From positions 2,666,001 to 2,730,000 of the forward strand of contig OY725502.1 in assembly GCA_963281255.1 (NCBI GenBank): DNA of 64,000 bases, read 5' to 3'. The notes beneath the pieces are model-generated. The model saw nothing but the letters and a program-made list of their open reading frames with translations. It had not been told where the DNA came from and searched no databases. This stretch comes from Aphrocallistes beatrix. Its lineage: Eukaryota > Porifera > Hexactinellida > Sceptrulophora > Aphrocallistidae. The position numbers were made by a program, and so were the translations under genes. Below, one piece after another: positions 22,904 through 33,706 of the stretch (position 1 is the stretch's first letter; every line of letters begins with the position of its first letter).

Positions 22904-24250
22904 CAGGGTGGAACATAAGTGCTGTCCTATTGAGTTACATATGTCAAATAAATGGAATTTTAAGTTATAGTATGCTACGATTCACTTATCAATATAATCT
23001 CCATCTCTTTCTATTACAAGTTTAATACGATTAGGCATATCTGCCACCAAGTTCGTCAAAATGTCTGGATCTATCTGACTCCACGCTTTTTTATCTATTT
23101 TAACAAGGGTATCAATATCACTTGGTTGTCCCATCTCATCGACCTTGCCTTTGACGATTGCCCAAAGATTCTCGATAGGATTTAAGTCTGGGGAGTTGCC
23201 TGGCCATTCTTCCTTCCTCCAAAAGTGGGGGAAATTGTTTTCGCACCACTCCTGAGTCAATTTAGCCGTGTGGGCGGGGGCGCTATCTTGTTGAAAGATA
23301 ATCTCGGACATGTTTCTTGACATCGCAAGCTTTAGGATTGAGCCCTTCTTGGCCCTACGTTTGAGAGCATCCTTACAAGTGTTTGCCAGAATAAAATCAC
23401 GATAATAAGCTCCGGTTATAGTTTGGCCTTTGGGTACAATGTGCAAATCTGACAGAGCCTGGTGTGACATCATACCCCACACATGGACTTTAGGAGGAAA
23501 TTTCACCTTGTAGCATGGAGGGACAACTTCAGGGTTTCGTGCCCAAACACGATCATTTTGGCGATTAGGGGTAGAGAATAACTCAAAAGGACACTCATCT
23601 GACCATAAAACCCTTTTGAAATCATCAACAGTCCACTCTTGGCGCTCTCTGGCAAACTTGAGACGATTTTCCTTCTGAAGATTCATTAGTTTCGGCTTTT
23701 TCATCCGTTTGTAAGATTTAGTACCTAAAGAATTCGCAAAATATCTTCGAACAGTGGTGTGAGTGATCGGGTAGCCCATGCTTGTTATTCTTTTAGCCAA
23801 TTTTCTGGTAGATTGCCTTCTTTTAGTAACTGATTTAGCAATTACGATTTTTGACACACGGTGAAATTTCGGCGGTCGTCCAGACCGCGCTTTTGTCTCT
23901 AGCGTTTTCCCAGAATTGTGAATGCTGTACCAACGTATAATCGAGCGTTCACTAACGTTAAGAGTCTGGGCAACTTCTTTTTGCGTCATACCTACTACAA
24001 CCATGCCGATTGCCTGAGATCTGAGCTCTAAACCGTGGTCATTGACATCCATATGCAAAAAATAAGCGCCAGAAATAAAGACAATATATGAATATCAAAA
24101 ATTAATAGTTCAATTAGGAAATGCTATATAAAATGACCTAATTGATAGTTTAATTGATTTTTGATGTATAAATCCTGTTATACTTATTGTTGCATAATAA
24201 GAGCAATTTCTAATTTATTTGATATAGGACAGCACTTATGTTCCACCCTA
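22904..24250 (-). mobile_element. Tc1-like transposon, DD37E, apparently complete
   Basis: Ends CAGGGTGGAACATAAGTGCT on the left and the near-identical complement on the right (first base differs), flanked by TA (22902-22903, 24251-24252). 1.35 kb, the normal size for a Tc1/mariner element, with one intact minus-strand transposase. The foldback at 53565-54328 has a related end. Confidence 0.9.
22982..24052 (-). CDS. Tc1/mariner transposase with DD37E triad
   Basis: 356 codons from ATG at 24050-24052 (an upstream in-frame TTG is not needed) to TGA at 22982. The N-terminal paired-like DNA-binding region includes MTQKEVAQTLNVSERSI (first HTH) and the GRPP linker motif, then a second HTH with TTVRRYF. 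The catalytic domain has WSDEC (first Asp), IIFQQDSAPAHT (second Asp) and SPDLNPIENLW (Glu). There are 37 residues between second Asp and Glu, so DD37E rather than the classical DD34E. No stop or frameshift is seen and both TIRs are nearby, so this copy could be functional. It would cut and paste its own element at TA sites in the nucleus. The family was described in mosquitoes as mariner-like DD37E; whether this is the same clade needs phylogeny. Confidence 0.9.
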   Translation of the reverse strand: MDVNDHGLELRSQAIGMVVVGMTQKEVAQTLNVSERSIIRWYSIHNSGKTLETKARSGRPPKFHRVSKIVIAKSVTKRRQSTRKLAKRITSMGYPITHTTVRRYFANSLGTKSYKRMKKPKLMNLQKENRLKFARERQEWTVDDFKRVLWSDECPFELFSTPNRQNDRVWARNPEVVPPCYKVKFPPKVHVWGMMSHQALSDLHIVPKGQTITGAYYRDFILANTCKDALKRRAKKGSILKLAMSRNMSEIIFQQDSAPAHTAKLTQEWCENNFPHFWRKEEWPGNSPDLNPIENLWAIVKGKVDEMGQPSDIDTLVKIDKKAWSQIDPDILTNLVADMPNRIKLVIERDGDYIDK

Positions 24251-24330
24251 TACATACCTCACCAGCGTTTCATTTTGGCAGTGTGCGTGATAGTCGAATA
24301 CATTCCACAAAATGGGTAAACACTACAATA

Positions 24331-25288
24331 CTTAGGTCATTTCATAAGTGCTGAGCCGTTATCTGTATCCAGAAGTTCTTGGAAATAGAATATTTCGATG
24401 TGTCCATTCCATAGCTTTCGATTTGCATAAAGGGTTGCTGTGATATGACAATTTTGTGATTGCTACTTTCGATTTATAGACATGGTTCATGTTACTGTCG
24501 AAAAATGGACTCTCCCCATTGAAAATGGGTTAAAAAAGAATTTGGTGATTTTTTTTAAAATTTGTGGAATAAGATCATAACAAAGTCAAAATAAAGTGAT
24601 TATGTAACTTATAGTGGACTTTTTCTCAATTTTAGAACCCTAAAAATGGGACGTGTAAAACCATAATACAGTACACCCTCGCTAATCCGAACAGCCCTGT
24701 ACCAAGGAGAAAAAAATCATCCCGATTACTGAATTTATTCCGATTAGTGAAGTGCTTATTTTTATAACCCAGAATATTGATATATACGGTTATATTGTTT
24801 CATTCCTTGTTATACATAATTTAATGATAATGTAATACATTAAGATGAGAAAAAGTCATTCAAGGTCATTTGCTTTAGACTGCTTATCCTCTTTTTCGCC
24901 GTCGGTTCCCTTAGTTCGTGGAGAATAGTTAGGTTAATCGGAACCCTCGCTAATCCGAACCCTCACTAATCCGAACCCTCGCTGTTCGGATTAGCGAGGG
25001 TGTACTGTACTACATTATGTTTTTTATACGAATTTAATGGATCAGTTTTATTCTAAATTTGCTCAGAAATGAAATACAGCCTTAGGGAACCCAAAATCAC
25101 GTCCGAACACAGTATCCTAAAACTGGTGAACTTAAATCGGATGTAGGAACCACAATAATTGCCCAATCACAGCAACCCTTATATGCAAATAGAAAGCTGA
25201 TCCCTTCAATGGACAAATCGAAAATATTATATCTCCTTTACTAACTTCTGAGTACAGATAAGGGATCGGGAATTATGAAATGGCCTAA
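24331..25288. mobile_element. mariner-type foldback MITE
   Basis: The left end CTTAGGTCATTTCATAAGTG is mirrored near 25288 (AAATGGCCTAA). The arms (about 24331-24660 and 25010-25288) are inverted over most of their length, with matching ATCTGTA..AGAAGTTCTT and GCATAAAGGGTTGCTGTGAT-like blocks. The end matches that of the mariner at 34712-36031. The pogo-like MITE at 24669-25007 lies in its centre. Confidence 0.7.
24669..25007. mobile_element. pogo/Tigger-type MITE (CAGTACACCCTCGCTAATCC ends)
   Basis: Inverted ends, TA flanks at 24667-24668 and 25008-25009. The CTAATCCGAACCCTC motif is repeated three times near the right end. Non-coding, 339 bp. Confidence 0.8.
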
Positions 25289-25555
25289 TTATTAATCGAG
25301 AAACACCTGTTAATACATAACAAATACCATTTTAACTTTCTCGCATGACAGCACATAGCACATACTACCAACTTTGATAACTGGTTGATCTAGTAGTACC
25401 ATGTAGTGGTGAGGATCTAAAGTACTTTGTAGAGAATACAGGATAGAATACGATACATCTATCTCACACAGCTGATGTTGAATTTGTTGAAGCCATTGAC
25501 ACATTGGGTGATGAATGTCTATTCAAATAACATCATACTACGGCATCATGGCAGA
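25289..25555. other. no feature seen
   Basis: Short interval before the hAT relic. The minus-strand frame 25310-25504 has no recognisable domain. Confidence 0.3.
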
Positions 25556-26800
25556 TTAGTGCACAATATTACAACCGTGAATGAACAGTCAGTATCTGGC
25601 GCTGGGAGGAAGGTTTGCTTGTGGAGCACTTTTTGGAGATAGTTCACTTGCAGAAAAAGGATGCAGAGTATCTATCAACTGAGCAAATGTTTGAAGTTCA
25701 GATGGAGAAGATTGTGGGAATGATTCTATGGATCAAACACATTCTGAGGCAGGATAACTGATTTTCAAGTTGGAATAAATAACCTTGCACCGAAGGCTCC
25801 ATTTGTTCATTGCCATTGCCACATGTTACAATTGGTACATGTTCAAGCGGCTAATTCCACTCCAAAAATTAAACGCGTTTATGTAACCTTGATTTGAAAT
25901 TTTTTCATTGCTCACCAGAGAACAGAATATCTCAGAGGTCTAGCGTGTCAATGAGTTGGAGCTAATTAAGTATTCAGAAACTACCTGGCTGGCAAATGAG
26001 AGATGTGTTAAAGGAGTAAATAAATGTTATGCTGCAATGATTGTTGCTCTCATATTCATGAACTTAAGGATGAGCCAGAAACGATATGACTTAGCAAACT
26101 CTAGTAAGAAGAAAATGACTGCAGTATCTTCTTACTTTGATTACACTCTTCCACAAGTAGCTAAACTCGACAAAACAATACAAACAGAGCTCCTGTACCT
26201 GTCTATTTTATCCACTATTGTAGATGCCACCCTTCACTAATTGATGATGCAATTTTACCAGTAGCGAACTGGGTTCGTTTGGAAAAATGTGCAAATCTGG
26301 AAACAGCCACTGGTATAGAAATTACAGACATAAAATTGTTCCAAGAAATCGTAGCCACGCCGTTTATCACTGCATTTAAAGCAAACATCTCGAACCGATT
26401 CACTTTCTCTGGAGATATTGTGCCAGTACTCAGTATCTTCGATCGAAAGAAAGCCCCCAATTAATGTTGATAATCTATGGAGATTCACTCAGCATCTTTC
26501 AATTCTCGTGTATTGAAATGCGCAACAAGACTACAAGGTGAGGAAACTGTGAAAGCTGCAATAATATCTCCTGACGTTTGTACAGAGTGGATAATCTTCC
26601 GCCAATTCATATTTAAGCCGCCCCTAGAGAAAACTAGAGGTTGCATTTGAAGGAGTTATAATTTTAAAAGAGATGCTCGAAAGCATGTTTCCAAACTTGA
26701 ATACACTTGCAAAGATCAGTTTATCAATCCCTGTCACTAAGGCCTCAATAGATAAAAATTTCAGCAATAGCAGCCATTATTTCATTGTGAAATTACTTTT
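25556..26800 (+). pseudogene. decayed hAT transposase, ZNF862-like
   Basis: Plus-strand segments in shifting frames resemble the middle of ZNF862/C17orf113-like hAT transposases. TTWLANERCVKGVNKCY corresponds to the RWLS..AV....Y region. It is followed by KMTAVSSYFDYTLPQVAKL and, after a frame shift near 26240, by ISNRF..GDIVPVLSIFD (usual form: NI..RF....LL.SFSIFDP). Stops after 26463 and further shifts to about 26800 end it. No TIRs were found. This is an old inactive copy. Confidence 0.6.
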
Positions 26801-26832
26801 GAATCGTCAAACACAATGACAAATTGTGTTAA

Positions 26833-27232
26833 CGGATGTTTCATCGCTGATATCTCTTCGAATGAAAATGTCGATTACAAACTGTTGGAAAACCTGAATT
26901 TGTTCTAAAACTGAATAGAATGAATAGGGGAGTGAAAGTGAGCATTTGGGAGAGTAATATGTATAATAACAAAGAGATAGTAAGCCTTTTCGATTTGAGA
27001 TAATATCAAATTCCAACGTGAAAGTAACACTTATATCCCGTGAGGGGGTGGTTAATTGGCATTTTAGTATTTGCAAGAATGAAGAGTGAAGGTGAGGATT
27101 TTGGAGAATAGTTATATTTATAAGAGCAATACGTGAGATAAAAAGCATATCAGAAAATTTCTAGTTTTAGAAACTGTGTGATCAAAATTTCATTCAAAGA
27201 GAAACCAGCGATGAAACATCCAGGCTAAGTAA
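26833..27232. repeat. short foldback repeat
   Basis: GGATGTTTCATCGCTG at about 26838 and its complement at about 27207-27222 head ~55-bp inverted arms (26833-26890 / 27170-27232). The minus-strand frame 26807-27148 runs through one arm and is not supported as a gene. Confidence 0.6.
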
Positions 27233-28010
27233 TATCCGCAATTCGACAGATAATATATTTGAATGACATTCTAGATATATGCAATAGGAAGGGAAGAATT
27301 CATTTTAAGGAATGCTGATATTTAGAGATGCATTTGAATTAAGTAAATTTAATTATGCACCAAAACAAATACACCAAAGGGGTATTATGCCGAAGGGGGA
27401 GAGGTAAATGCCCCTTTTTGCTTCCCCTCAATGGAACCTTGCTCATTCACTAAGCGAAACCCTTTCAACAAATGTGTTGGCAAATAAATTCTAAATCTCT
27501 ACATGATTATTCATTTAGATAATCCCTGTGCATAACTGCTCCTTAAACTTGGCAGAGCCTATATAGAGTATACACATCAATTTTGATAAATTTCAAAAAC
27601 GATATTAGATATCTAACAAAAAAGGACTCTTATGATCAAAGCAAAGAAAACAAAATTGATAATGGATGTCGAGTTTTCAAATAATCTTGGACATTTTATT
27701 TTTTGGTAATTGGACACAACTTTCTATAGAATTAATAAATATACAATTATTTCTGATTCTAATCTAAATAACATATCTCGTTAACCGCAATCCTAAATAT
27801 ATGATCGAATTGTCAATTCAACTAAAACATCAAAAGCTTGTGGCCTGCAAGTAGTAAAATTTCCCCTTTTGGGCCTCTAAGAAAAATGTTGGACAAGTGA
27901 TAAAGATAGATAGAGATCCCTCTGGGCTACGCCGTGATATATTTCACTCAATGTCCTATGCCACACTAAATCAAAATAATATCATTAAAGTATCTAATTC
28001 GTTAAATGCA
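27233..28010. other. unique interval downstream of the DP-like gene
   Basis: AT-rich, no repeat family recognised. It includes the likely 3' untranslated region of the DP-like gene. Confidence 0.4.
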
Positions 28011-29060
28011 TTAATTAGGCTGCCAATTGATCCTGGAAAAATTATCTAAGATAAGTGAACTATCAGAAGCACAAAGAGACGAAGAATCAAACGAAAAATT
28101 AAAATTAATATCATTGAGCATACTAATTGTAGCTCTGTGGAAAGTCTCGGGTAAAAATTGGTTGATATTTATATTCTGTAACCTAGAAACATTCCCATGT
28201 GAAAGGTCTAAAGATTTCAATAATTCTATATCTTGAATAATAGAAAACGGACTATCAAAGGTATATTGGGCTGTTAAGTGATTGCGACTCAAACGGCACT
28301 CAATATTGTTTGAATTAGCGATTCGAATAAATAAAAGAGGTAATGGAATTAAAGATTTCGCACAAAATAAAGAATTAATATTTCTATAAGCCAATTTTCG
28401 ATAAAGAAATATCTTTTGAAGCATCTCTCGGAGTCTTTCACATTTCTCTTTTAAAATTGTCTCCTTTTCAATGACGTTTGCTGAAAGTAAACGCATAATG
28501 CCTTCCCCAGATTTATCAGAACCTAATTTAAAACCATCATGAGCCCAGGTAAGTGTTCGCCCATTTTTATGTATTATCCCAATAGACGAAAGAACATTTA
28601 TACAATCATACAACCTACGGCGTACACTTGACTGTAGCATTGTAAGATTATTATCCTTCACGGAATTGATATCAGTAAGCAAAGATTCTGCAAGTGCAGA
28701 ATTTGTCATGGAATTAATCATTTCTAGTTTGAAACATATTATAGGCGTTAAATCTTGCAGACGAGCTTTGAAAATAGAATGAGTTATCACCTCATTATCA
28801 AAGGGGTCATTTATATTTAATAATATCTCTCTTCTTGGGAGTTCGGCAGACTCGGCATTGTCAGAAGATAAAACAACTTCTGCAGAAATATGTCCACTTG
28901 GAATTCGTAATTCTTTTGGATGGAAATCAATCTCAATACCAGTATTATTTCTATTTAACTCTTGAAATTGAAAAAAATCATTTGGTTTAGATCGTTTACA
29001 ATTTGATTGAATATCACTCAAACAATCATCGGGGGAGAAGCAATTGTCAAAATTTTCCAT
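28011..29060 (-). CDS. divergent DP-family transcription factor (E2F dimerisation partner)
   Basis: 349 codons from ATG at 29058-29060 to TAA at 28011-28013. DP proteins pair with E2F and bind cell-cycle promoters in the nucleus. Visible domains: acidic, Ser-rich N-terminus (1-95); winged-helix DNA-binding domain (about 96-175) with the signature SVRRRLYDCINVLSSIGII, the counterpart of RRRVYDALNVLMAMNII in known DPs; a coiled-coil dimerisation helix (about 196-230); and the DP C-terminal beta domain (about 236-290). That domain has PLPLLFIRIANSNNIECRLS and a segment ending FSIIQDIELLKSLDL, matching the usual F.I..DIEVLKRMG. The Ser-rich tail is about 60 residues. The start is chosen because a consensus splice acceptor abuts this ATG; the open frame extends upstream without an ATG. 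Length is near the family's usual 350-450. It is much more divergent than insect or vertebrate DP, and no intron interrupts the conserved domains. Could be the organism's single DP gene or a fast-evolving paralogue. Confidence 0.85.
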   Translation of the reverse strand: MENFDNCFSPDDCLSDIQSNCKRSKPNDFFQFQELNRNNTGIEIDFHPKELRIPSGHISAEVVLSSDNAESAELPRREILLNINDPFDNEVITHSIFKARLQDLTPIICFKLEMINSMTNSALAESLLTDINSVKDNNLTMLQSSVRRRLYDCINVLSSIGIIHKNGRTLTWAHDGFKLGSDKSGEGIMRLLSANVIEKETILKEKCERLREMLQKIFLYRKLAYRNINSLFCAKSLIPLPLLFIRIANSNNIECRLSRNHLTAQYTFDSPFSIIQDIELLKSLDLSHGNVSRLQNININQFLPETFHRATISMLNDINFNFSFDSSSLCASDSSLILDNFSRINWQPN

Positions 29061-29086
29061 CTGAAATATAAATAATGTAAATAAAA
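29061..29086 (-). promoter_or_regulatory. splice acceptor directly before the DP-like ATG
   Basis: The minus strand reads TTTACATTATTTATATTTCAG and then ATGG. The pyrimidine/U-rich tract and CAG are a good 3' splice site. The ATG follows immediately, so the upstream exon is either a 5' untranslated exon or a trans-spliced leader. Confidence 0.6.
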
Positions 29087-29550
29087 GGAAATAATAATTA
29101 GCTAAACCTAATTGCATATTTTTAAGACTAGAGTCGCTGATGTCGGGTGACTCGTGGGACAATTCAGGTTTGGATTAATTCATCCGGTCTGGTTAGATTA
29201 ATAATCGGAACAAAAGGAATTATTCTTGTGAGCAGGGATTTGTTTTAAGGTTGAGACCTTGGTATAACTCAGCTTAATCACGGTGTAATCACCGAAAAAA
29301 TATTAACCAAATATTGGCCACGCTGCAGCGGCCGACCCAAATCGTGGTGTAACTCCCAAAATTCGTGGTGTAATTTTTAGACCACGATCGCACTTAAAAA
29401 AAAACAAGCTTGTGAGTAATAGTATCACAGGTAAGCCTCTAAATACGGGACCTCAGATATATGGCAAGAACCAAATCTATTGATTTTAGAAAGCTGCGTT
29501 TTCGATGAAAAACTTGCAAACTTTGCTATTATGCATTAAACACCCTAAAG
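29087..29550. other. upstream region of the DP-like gene
   Basis: No TATA box or known site can be called with confidence. Contains a small CGGTGTAATCACCG palindrome near 29279 and two GTGGTGTAA motifs (about 29343, 29365). Confidence 0.35.
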
Positions 29551-29554
29551 GCCA

Positions 29555-29735
29555 AAGGTTTAGGGGCAAAAAGTTATCACCTTTATAATTGCTGAAAAAA
29601 AAGTCTCAGAAAATAGGATTTAGAAAATATTTATATATGTCCCTCAAATTCCATTAGTTTTAACTGCTTTGAATATTAAATAACATGCAAATATCCATAT
29701 TCGACAACTTATAGCAGTACAGGTATCCTAGCCGT
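29555..29735. mobile_element. family B internal fragment
   Basis: Matches 60055-60205 (AAAGTTATCACCTTTATAAT through CGACAACTTATAGCA). Both ends are absent. Confidence 0.65.
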
Positions 29736-30150
29736 TCGCGGGTCTTACGTTCCTGAGAATTGTCGCGAATGGCAAAATCGCGAACGGCAAGACGTTAATT
29801 CAATGAGAATGGTGGGGTTACGTTCCTAGATTATAAAAACGACGCTAGATACTATTTGCTAAATACGTTATTGAATCAATAGTTGATCTGTAATACTCAT
29901 ACAAACACTGGCACAAGTAAATGGTAGTAATAAATGAAATATATAGATCCACTAGTAGCAAACCTAAGTACCATACCTAAATAGTAAAGTCTAGCCTTTA
30001 GTACTAAACCTGAATTGTAGATACGTATAAGGTTATGGACTTATGCTAGCCCAATGGCCCCCCCCCATAGCCACGCCACTGCATAGGAAAGGCCAACCTT
30101 AAGTATGATTATAAAGTTATGAAAATAAGCATAAACCTTTTTTATTGCTA
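29736..30150. other. unassigned interval
   Basis: Contains a CGCGAACGGC palindromic cluster at about 29740-29790 and a detached family B end complement (ATAGGAAAGGCCAACCTTAA) at 30087-30106. No gene. Confidence 0.35.
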
Positions 30151-30646
30151 CAAGCACGCTTCGCTTGCTTGCGCTGCGCGGCTGGCGGACACTTCGTGTC
30201 CGCCGGAGGCTCCCTTCGGTCGCCTGGAGGTGACATTAGTTAATTAAACGGGATATATCATCTCTAAATATGTCCATCTTGGTTTTAAAATCGATATCAC
30301 TGGAAAAAACACCAAATTTGTCAATTTTTAAAATTTTGATGAGTAATGATGACGTCATAGCAAAGTGATGAGTCATCATTTTTTAATGATAGTTGCATCA
30401 TATGTGAGACGTGTTAATATACAGATTCTATTAAATTTTCAGCCTTCTATCTCCTATAATGGCTGAGTTATGCCCGAATAACTGTGTTGCTTAACTTTTA
30501 AAATGTGACAATGACGTCATAATTCCATGATGAGTCGACATTTTGCTCTGAGCTCAGAACTTACTGGACCCATAGCCAAAAGACTCCCACATGCCAAAAA
30601 TCAGCTTTCTACGCCTGGCAGTTTCTTCAATCAATTCGTTACAGAG
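30151..30646 (-). mobile_element. Helitron family A copy
   Basis: Tail complement CAAGCACGCTTC at 30151, perfect GGCGGACAC..GTGTCCGCC hairpin, and body to CGTTACAGA at about 30646. Its own start motif is missing. A forward start motif (30655-30681) belonging to the neighbouring copy follows. Confidence 0.75.
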
Positions 30647-30695
30647 ATATATATATCCTTACTATTAAAACTCGATTATTGTTTGTGTATATATA

Positions 30696-30853
30696 TGTTA
30701 CAGGGTATCTGTAAAATCAGGGTAATTGTAATTACCCTGATTTTTTTAGGGTAATTGTAATTACCCTGGTTCAATCAGGGTAATTGTAATTACCCTGACT
30801 TTTTCAGGGTAATTGTAATTACCCTGACTTTGTTAGGGTAATTGTAATTACAG
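30696..30853 (+). repeat. left TIR with five GGGTAATTGTAATTACCC palindromes
   Basis: Copies at ~32-33-bp spacing, the first at 30720-30737. Each has 8-bp perfect arms around GT. The fifth is cut short (ends ATTACAG). The regular spacing of about three helical turns suggests binding sites for a transposase multimer. Confidence 0.85.
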
Positions 30854-31298
30854 TATAACCTCCATAAGTGGGGGAGCATGGGACGGGATAAAACTGGTTT
30901 ATCCCCCATTCCCCGGTTAAAATTCAATTATAATTTTCTAGATGAGAACATCTAACAGCCTATTTGAAACTTGTAGAATTTCTGAAAATACTACATAGTA
31001 CATAGTACATATAACACACCCATTAATGTACCAGTTGAGTTTTATAAGTTACACAATTACATTTAGAAAACTCCACTTCCTAATATGGTACTTAGGTGGT
31101 ATAATTGTTAACTTATAGTATGGAAGGGGGCGAATTCAGGGGGGGAAATTCAGGGTGGGCAAATGCCAACCTAGTTGCTCCTATGCCCATTGTAATAGTG
31201 TAGTATTGATATTACTGTATATTTATTTCAGATAATGATCATTTACATTAGGAAAAATGATTACCTGTTAATTTTTTTAGCAAACTATATTCTTTGTG

Positions 31299-33086
31299 AT
31301 GGATAATAATGAAATGCAAAACCGCTTTACTACTGAATTTCTTAAAAGTTTGTCTTCTATACAAGATCGTCAAAAGAGTGCTTTGATAACGAAAGAAGAG
31401 TACGAACTCCTTATTAGTGACATTATTGAGGCGAAACAAGCAAATTCAAAGACTAATCACCAATATTATTTGTTACGCAAGTTTGATGTGCTAGTATGTG
31501 GTGATGTTCAAAAAGTGATAAAAAAGCAAAACAGACCTGATGATATCCCTATATACTATGTAGCTTTAGAAAATGTGTATGATGTTGTTAAACGAGCTCA
31601 TAATGCTACTGGTCATGGTGGGCGTGATAAAATGGGCAAAGAAATCCGGAAAAAATATGCGAATATTACTGATGATGTCCTTACTCTTTTTAAATCGTTT
31701 TGTATAGAGTGTCAGCGTAAAAAAAAGCGAACCACTACTAAAGGCATTGTTGTGCGTCCTATACTCACTCAGGATTATTGTTCAAGAGGGCAGGTAGATT
31801 TGATTGATATGCAATCAATGCCTCAAGGGGAGTACAGATTTATTATGGTCTACCAGGATCATTTGACAAAATATTGCATGCTCCGCCCCCTGCCTAACAA
31901 ACGTGCTGCTTGTGTCGCATTTCACCTGATGGATGTATTTCTGAATTTTGGCGCTCCGGCAATCTTACAGTCTGACAATGGGACCGAATTCACAGCACAG
32001 GTTGTGAATGAACTAAAAGGATTCTGGCCCGATCTTGTGATTGTGCATGGCAAACCACGCCATCCCCAGAGCCAGGGATCAGTAGAACGAGCAAACGGCG
32101 ATATTAAGGATATGCTTATAGCATGGCTAGGTGACAATTCAACCAACAATTGGACGTTAGGACTCAAATTTGTTCAATTTCAAAAGAACTACAGCTACCA
32201 TAGTGGGATAAAGTGTTCTCCGTTTGCAGCACTATTTGGTTCAGGTGCTAAAGTTGGCCTTACAACGGCCAATTTGCCACAGGAGATTTTACATAAAATG
32301 CTTACAGAAGATGATCTCATGGCTATTTTTCAAACTTCGTCAATGACAGAATCTATTTTGGCAACAGACTCTACAAATTTGCAACTACCCCTAGATAGTA
32401 CCAGTGTTCCTTTGGACAACGATACTACTAGCACACATCAAGACATGGACTCCACAATTGAGTCATCAGTTCTGGATAATACAAATATACAGTCTCTTAT
32501 GGATAATACCGCTATGGAACTAGAAATGACTACTATAAATGTACAAACATTAAAGGATAGTACCAATGTGACACGAACAACTGATTCTGCCATTTCCTCT
32601 AGGCAAAATGTTATCTCTGAAACCGCAAAAGAGTTTCTGAGGCTCAATTGAGTCAAGCTGAACGCATGGTCAAACGTAGCCGTATTATCATGGTTGCTGG
32701 TGAGTGTGGCGATAATGTTACAGTTCCCATTGATTGATAGAGGTCGCAGTGATCCGCGTAATCTCCTTGGTGTTATAAAAAATCGCGATGAAAACGACAT
32801 GTACACAATTGCAGTTCGGGGAGGTATCTTAAAAGGTAAATACTCTCGTAACCAGTTTGATCTATGTCTACATAAACTAATAACTGATGATGAGCTTAAT
32901 TTATACTCCGAGATATCACTTCGTCAGGCAGTACAGTTTGAATCAAAATGTGGAGGCCAAGGATTTGTGAAGTGTAATTGTACTGGGAGTAAAAGATGCC
33001 AAACAAATCGGTGCAAATGCTTCAAAGCAAGTGTTATGTGTAACTCGCGATGTCATTCTAGTTTAGTTTGCTGCAATAAAAAATAA
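31299..33086 (+). pseudogene. Ginger/KRBA2-like transposase (DDE integrase), frame-damaged
   Basis: ATG at 31299. Residues ~101-138 form an HHCC zinc-binding domain (HNATGH..CIEC). The integrase core has QVDLIDM (D~167), LQSDNGTEF (D~226) and GSVERANGDIK (E~263): 36 residues between second Asp and Glu. A low-complexity segment (~330-440) with repeated DSTN/DNT-like units follows, which I do not recall from relatives. The C-terminal module (32739-33077) has GRSDPRNLLGVI, YTIAVRGGILKGKYSRNQFD and a Cys-rich end (CNC..C..CKC..CNSRC..CC). The first frame stops at TGA 32649-32651. The intervening SQAERMVKRSR-type segment lies in another frame, and the frame returns near 32738, where ATTG is duplicated. 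At least two compensating frame changes are therefore needed. Without reverse transcriptase and with inverted rather than direct ends, it is not a retroelement. Confidence 0.8.
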
Positions 33087-33706
33087 TATTCAGTTTAGAA
33101 TTTAGAAAAAGTAGGTATGTAGGAAAAAATGTAACATTGTCATTATTCAGATAGTGCGTATTTTTGTTAATTATAGGACCCATCTAGATCAATCACATCA
33201 ATACATTGTTTATATCAACAGTAAATTTGTTTTAATTATTATTTACATATTTTCACTTTCAAAACTTTTCGTGACTAGTATTGCAAGATTCATTGATTAA
33301 CAAAAGTATATTATCAAAACATACCTTGTTTATGGAGATGCGTTTATTACAAGGTATCGCAAATTATGTCGAAATGCTTTATGTTTGTTTTTACAAAGTC
33401 AGAAATTTATATAAGTAGAGTGTGCTTTGGCCTAAAAGCAAGTCGCATATCTACTGAAATCGCTTTTAAATAGGCGAACTAATTATGAGAGAAATACCTT
33501 ACAATGTTACCTGTTACAATGCAACTGTCAATTGAGGAATCCTATTAATAGGACAATTGCTCTTAGGTGAGCTAAATTGTGCTTCCCGTACTTGTGTATT
33601 ACAGGCTGAGCAAATCTGGATGGACATGTGAAAATGGCCCAAGTTGTGCCTATACAAATGATCCACTATACAATGAGTGGTCACTATAATTAACCTAAAA
33701 AAACAA
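33087..33706. other. non-coding interior of the Ginger-like element
   Basis: AT-rich, no frame. Probably 3' untranslated region and spacer before the right TIR. Confidence 0.5.

Noticed and set aside
26807..27148. 113-codon minus-strand ORF
   Set aside because: Runs through one arm of a foldback repeat and has no domain.
28011..29162. Longer DP-like protein starting upstream of 29060
   Set aside because: The extension has no ATG, and a consensus intron end lies directly before the ATG at 29058-29060.
30719..30853. CRISPR-like array: five regularly spaced palindromic repeats
   Set aside because: Spacers are only ~13 bp and similar to each other, the array is mirrored at 33707-33864, and the context is eukaryotic. 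It is part of a transposon end.
31299..32651. Retroviral or LTR-retrotransposon integrase
   Set aside because: No reverse transcriptase, protease or RNase H nearby; ends are inverted rather than direct repeats and fit Ginger termini.
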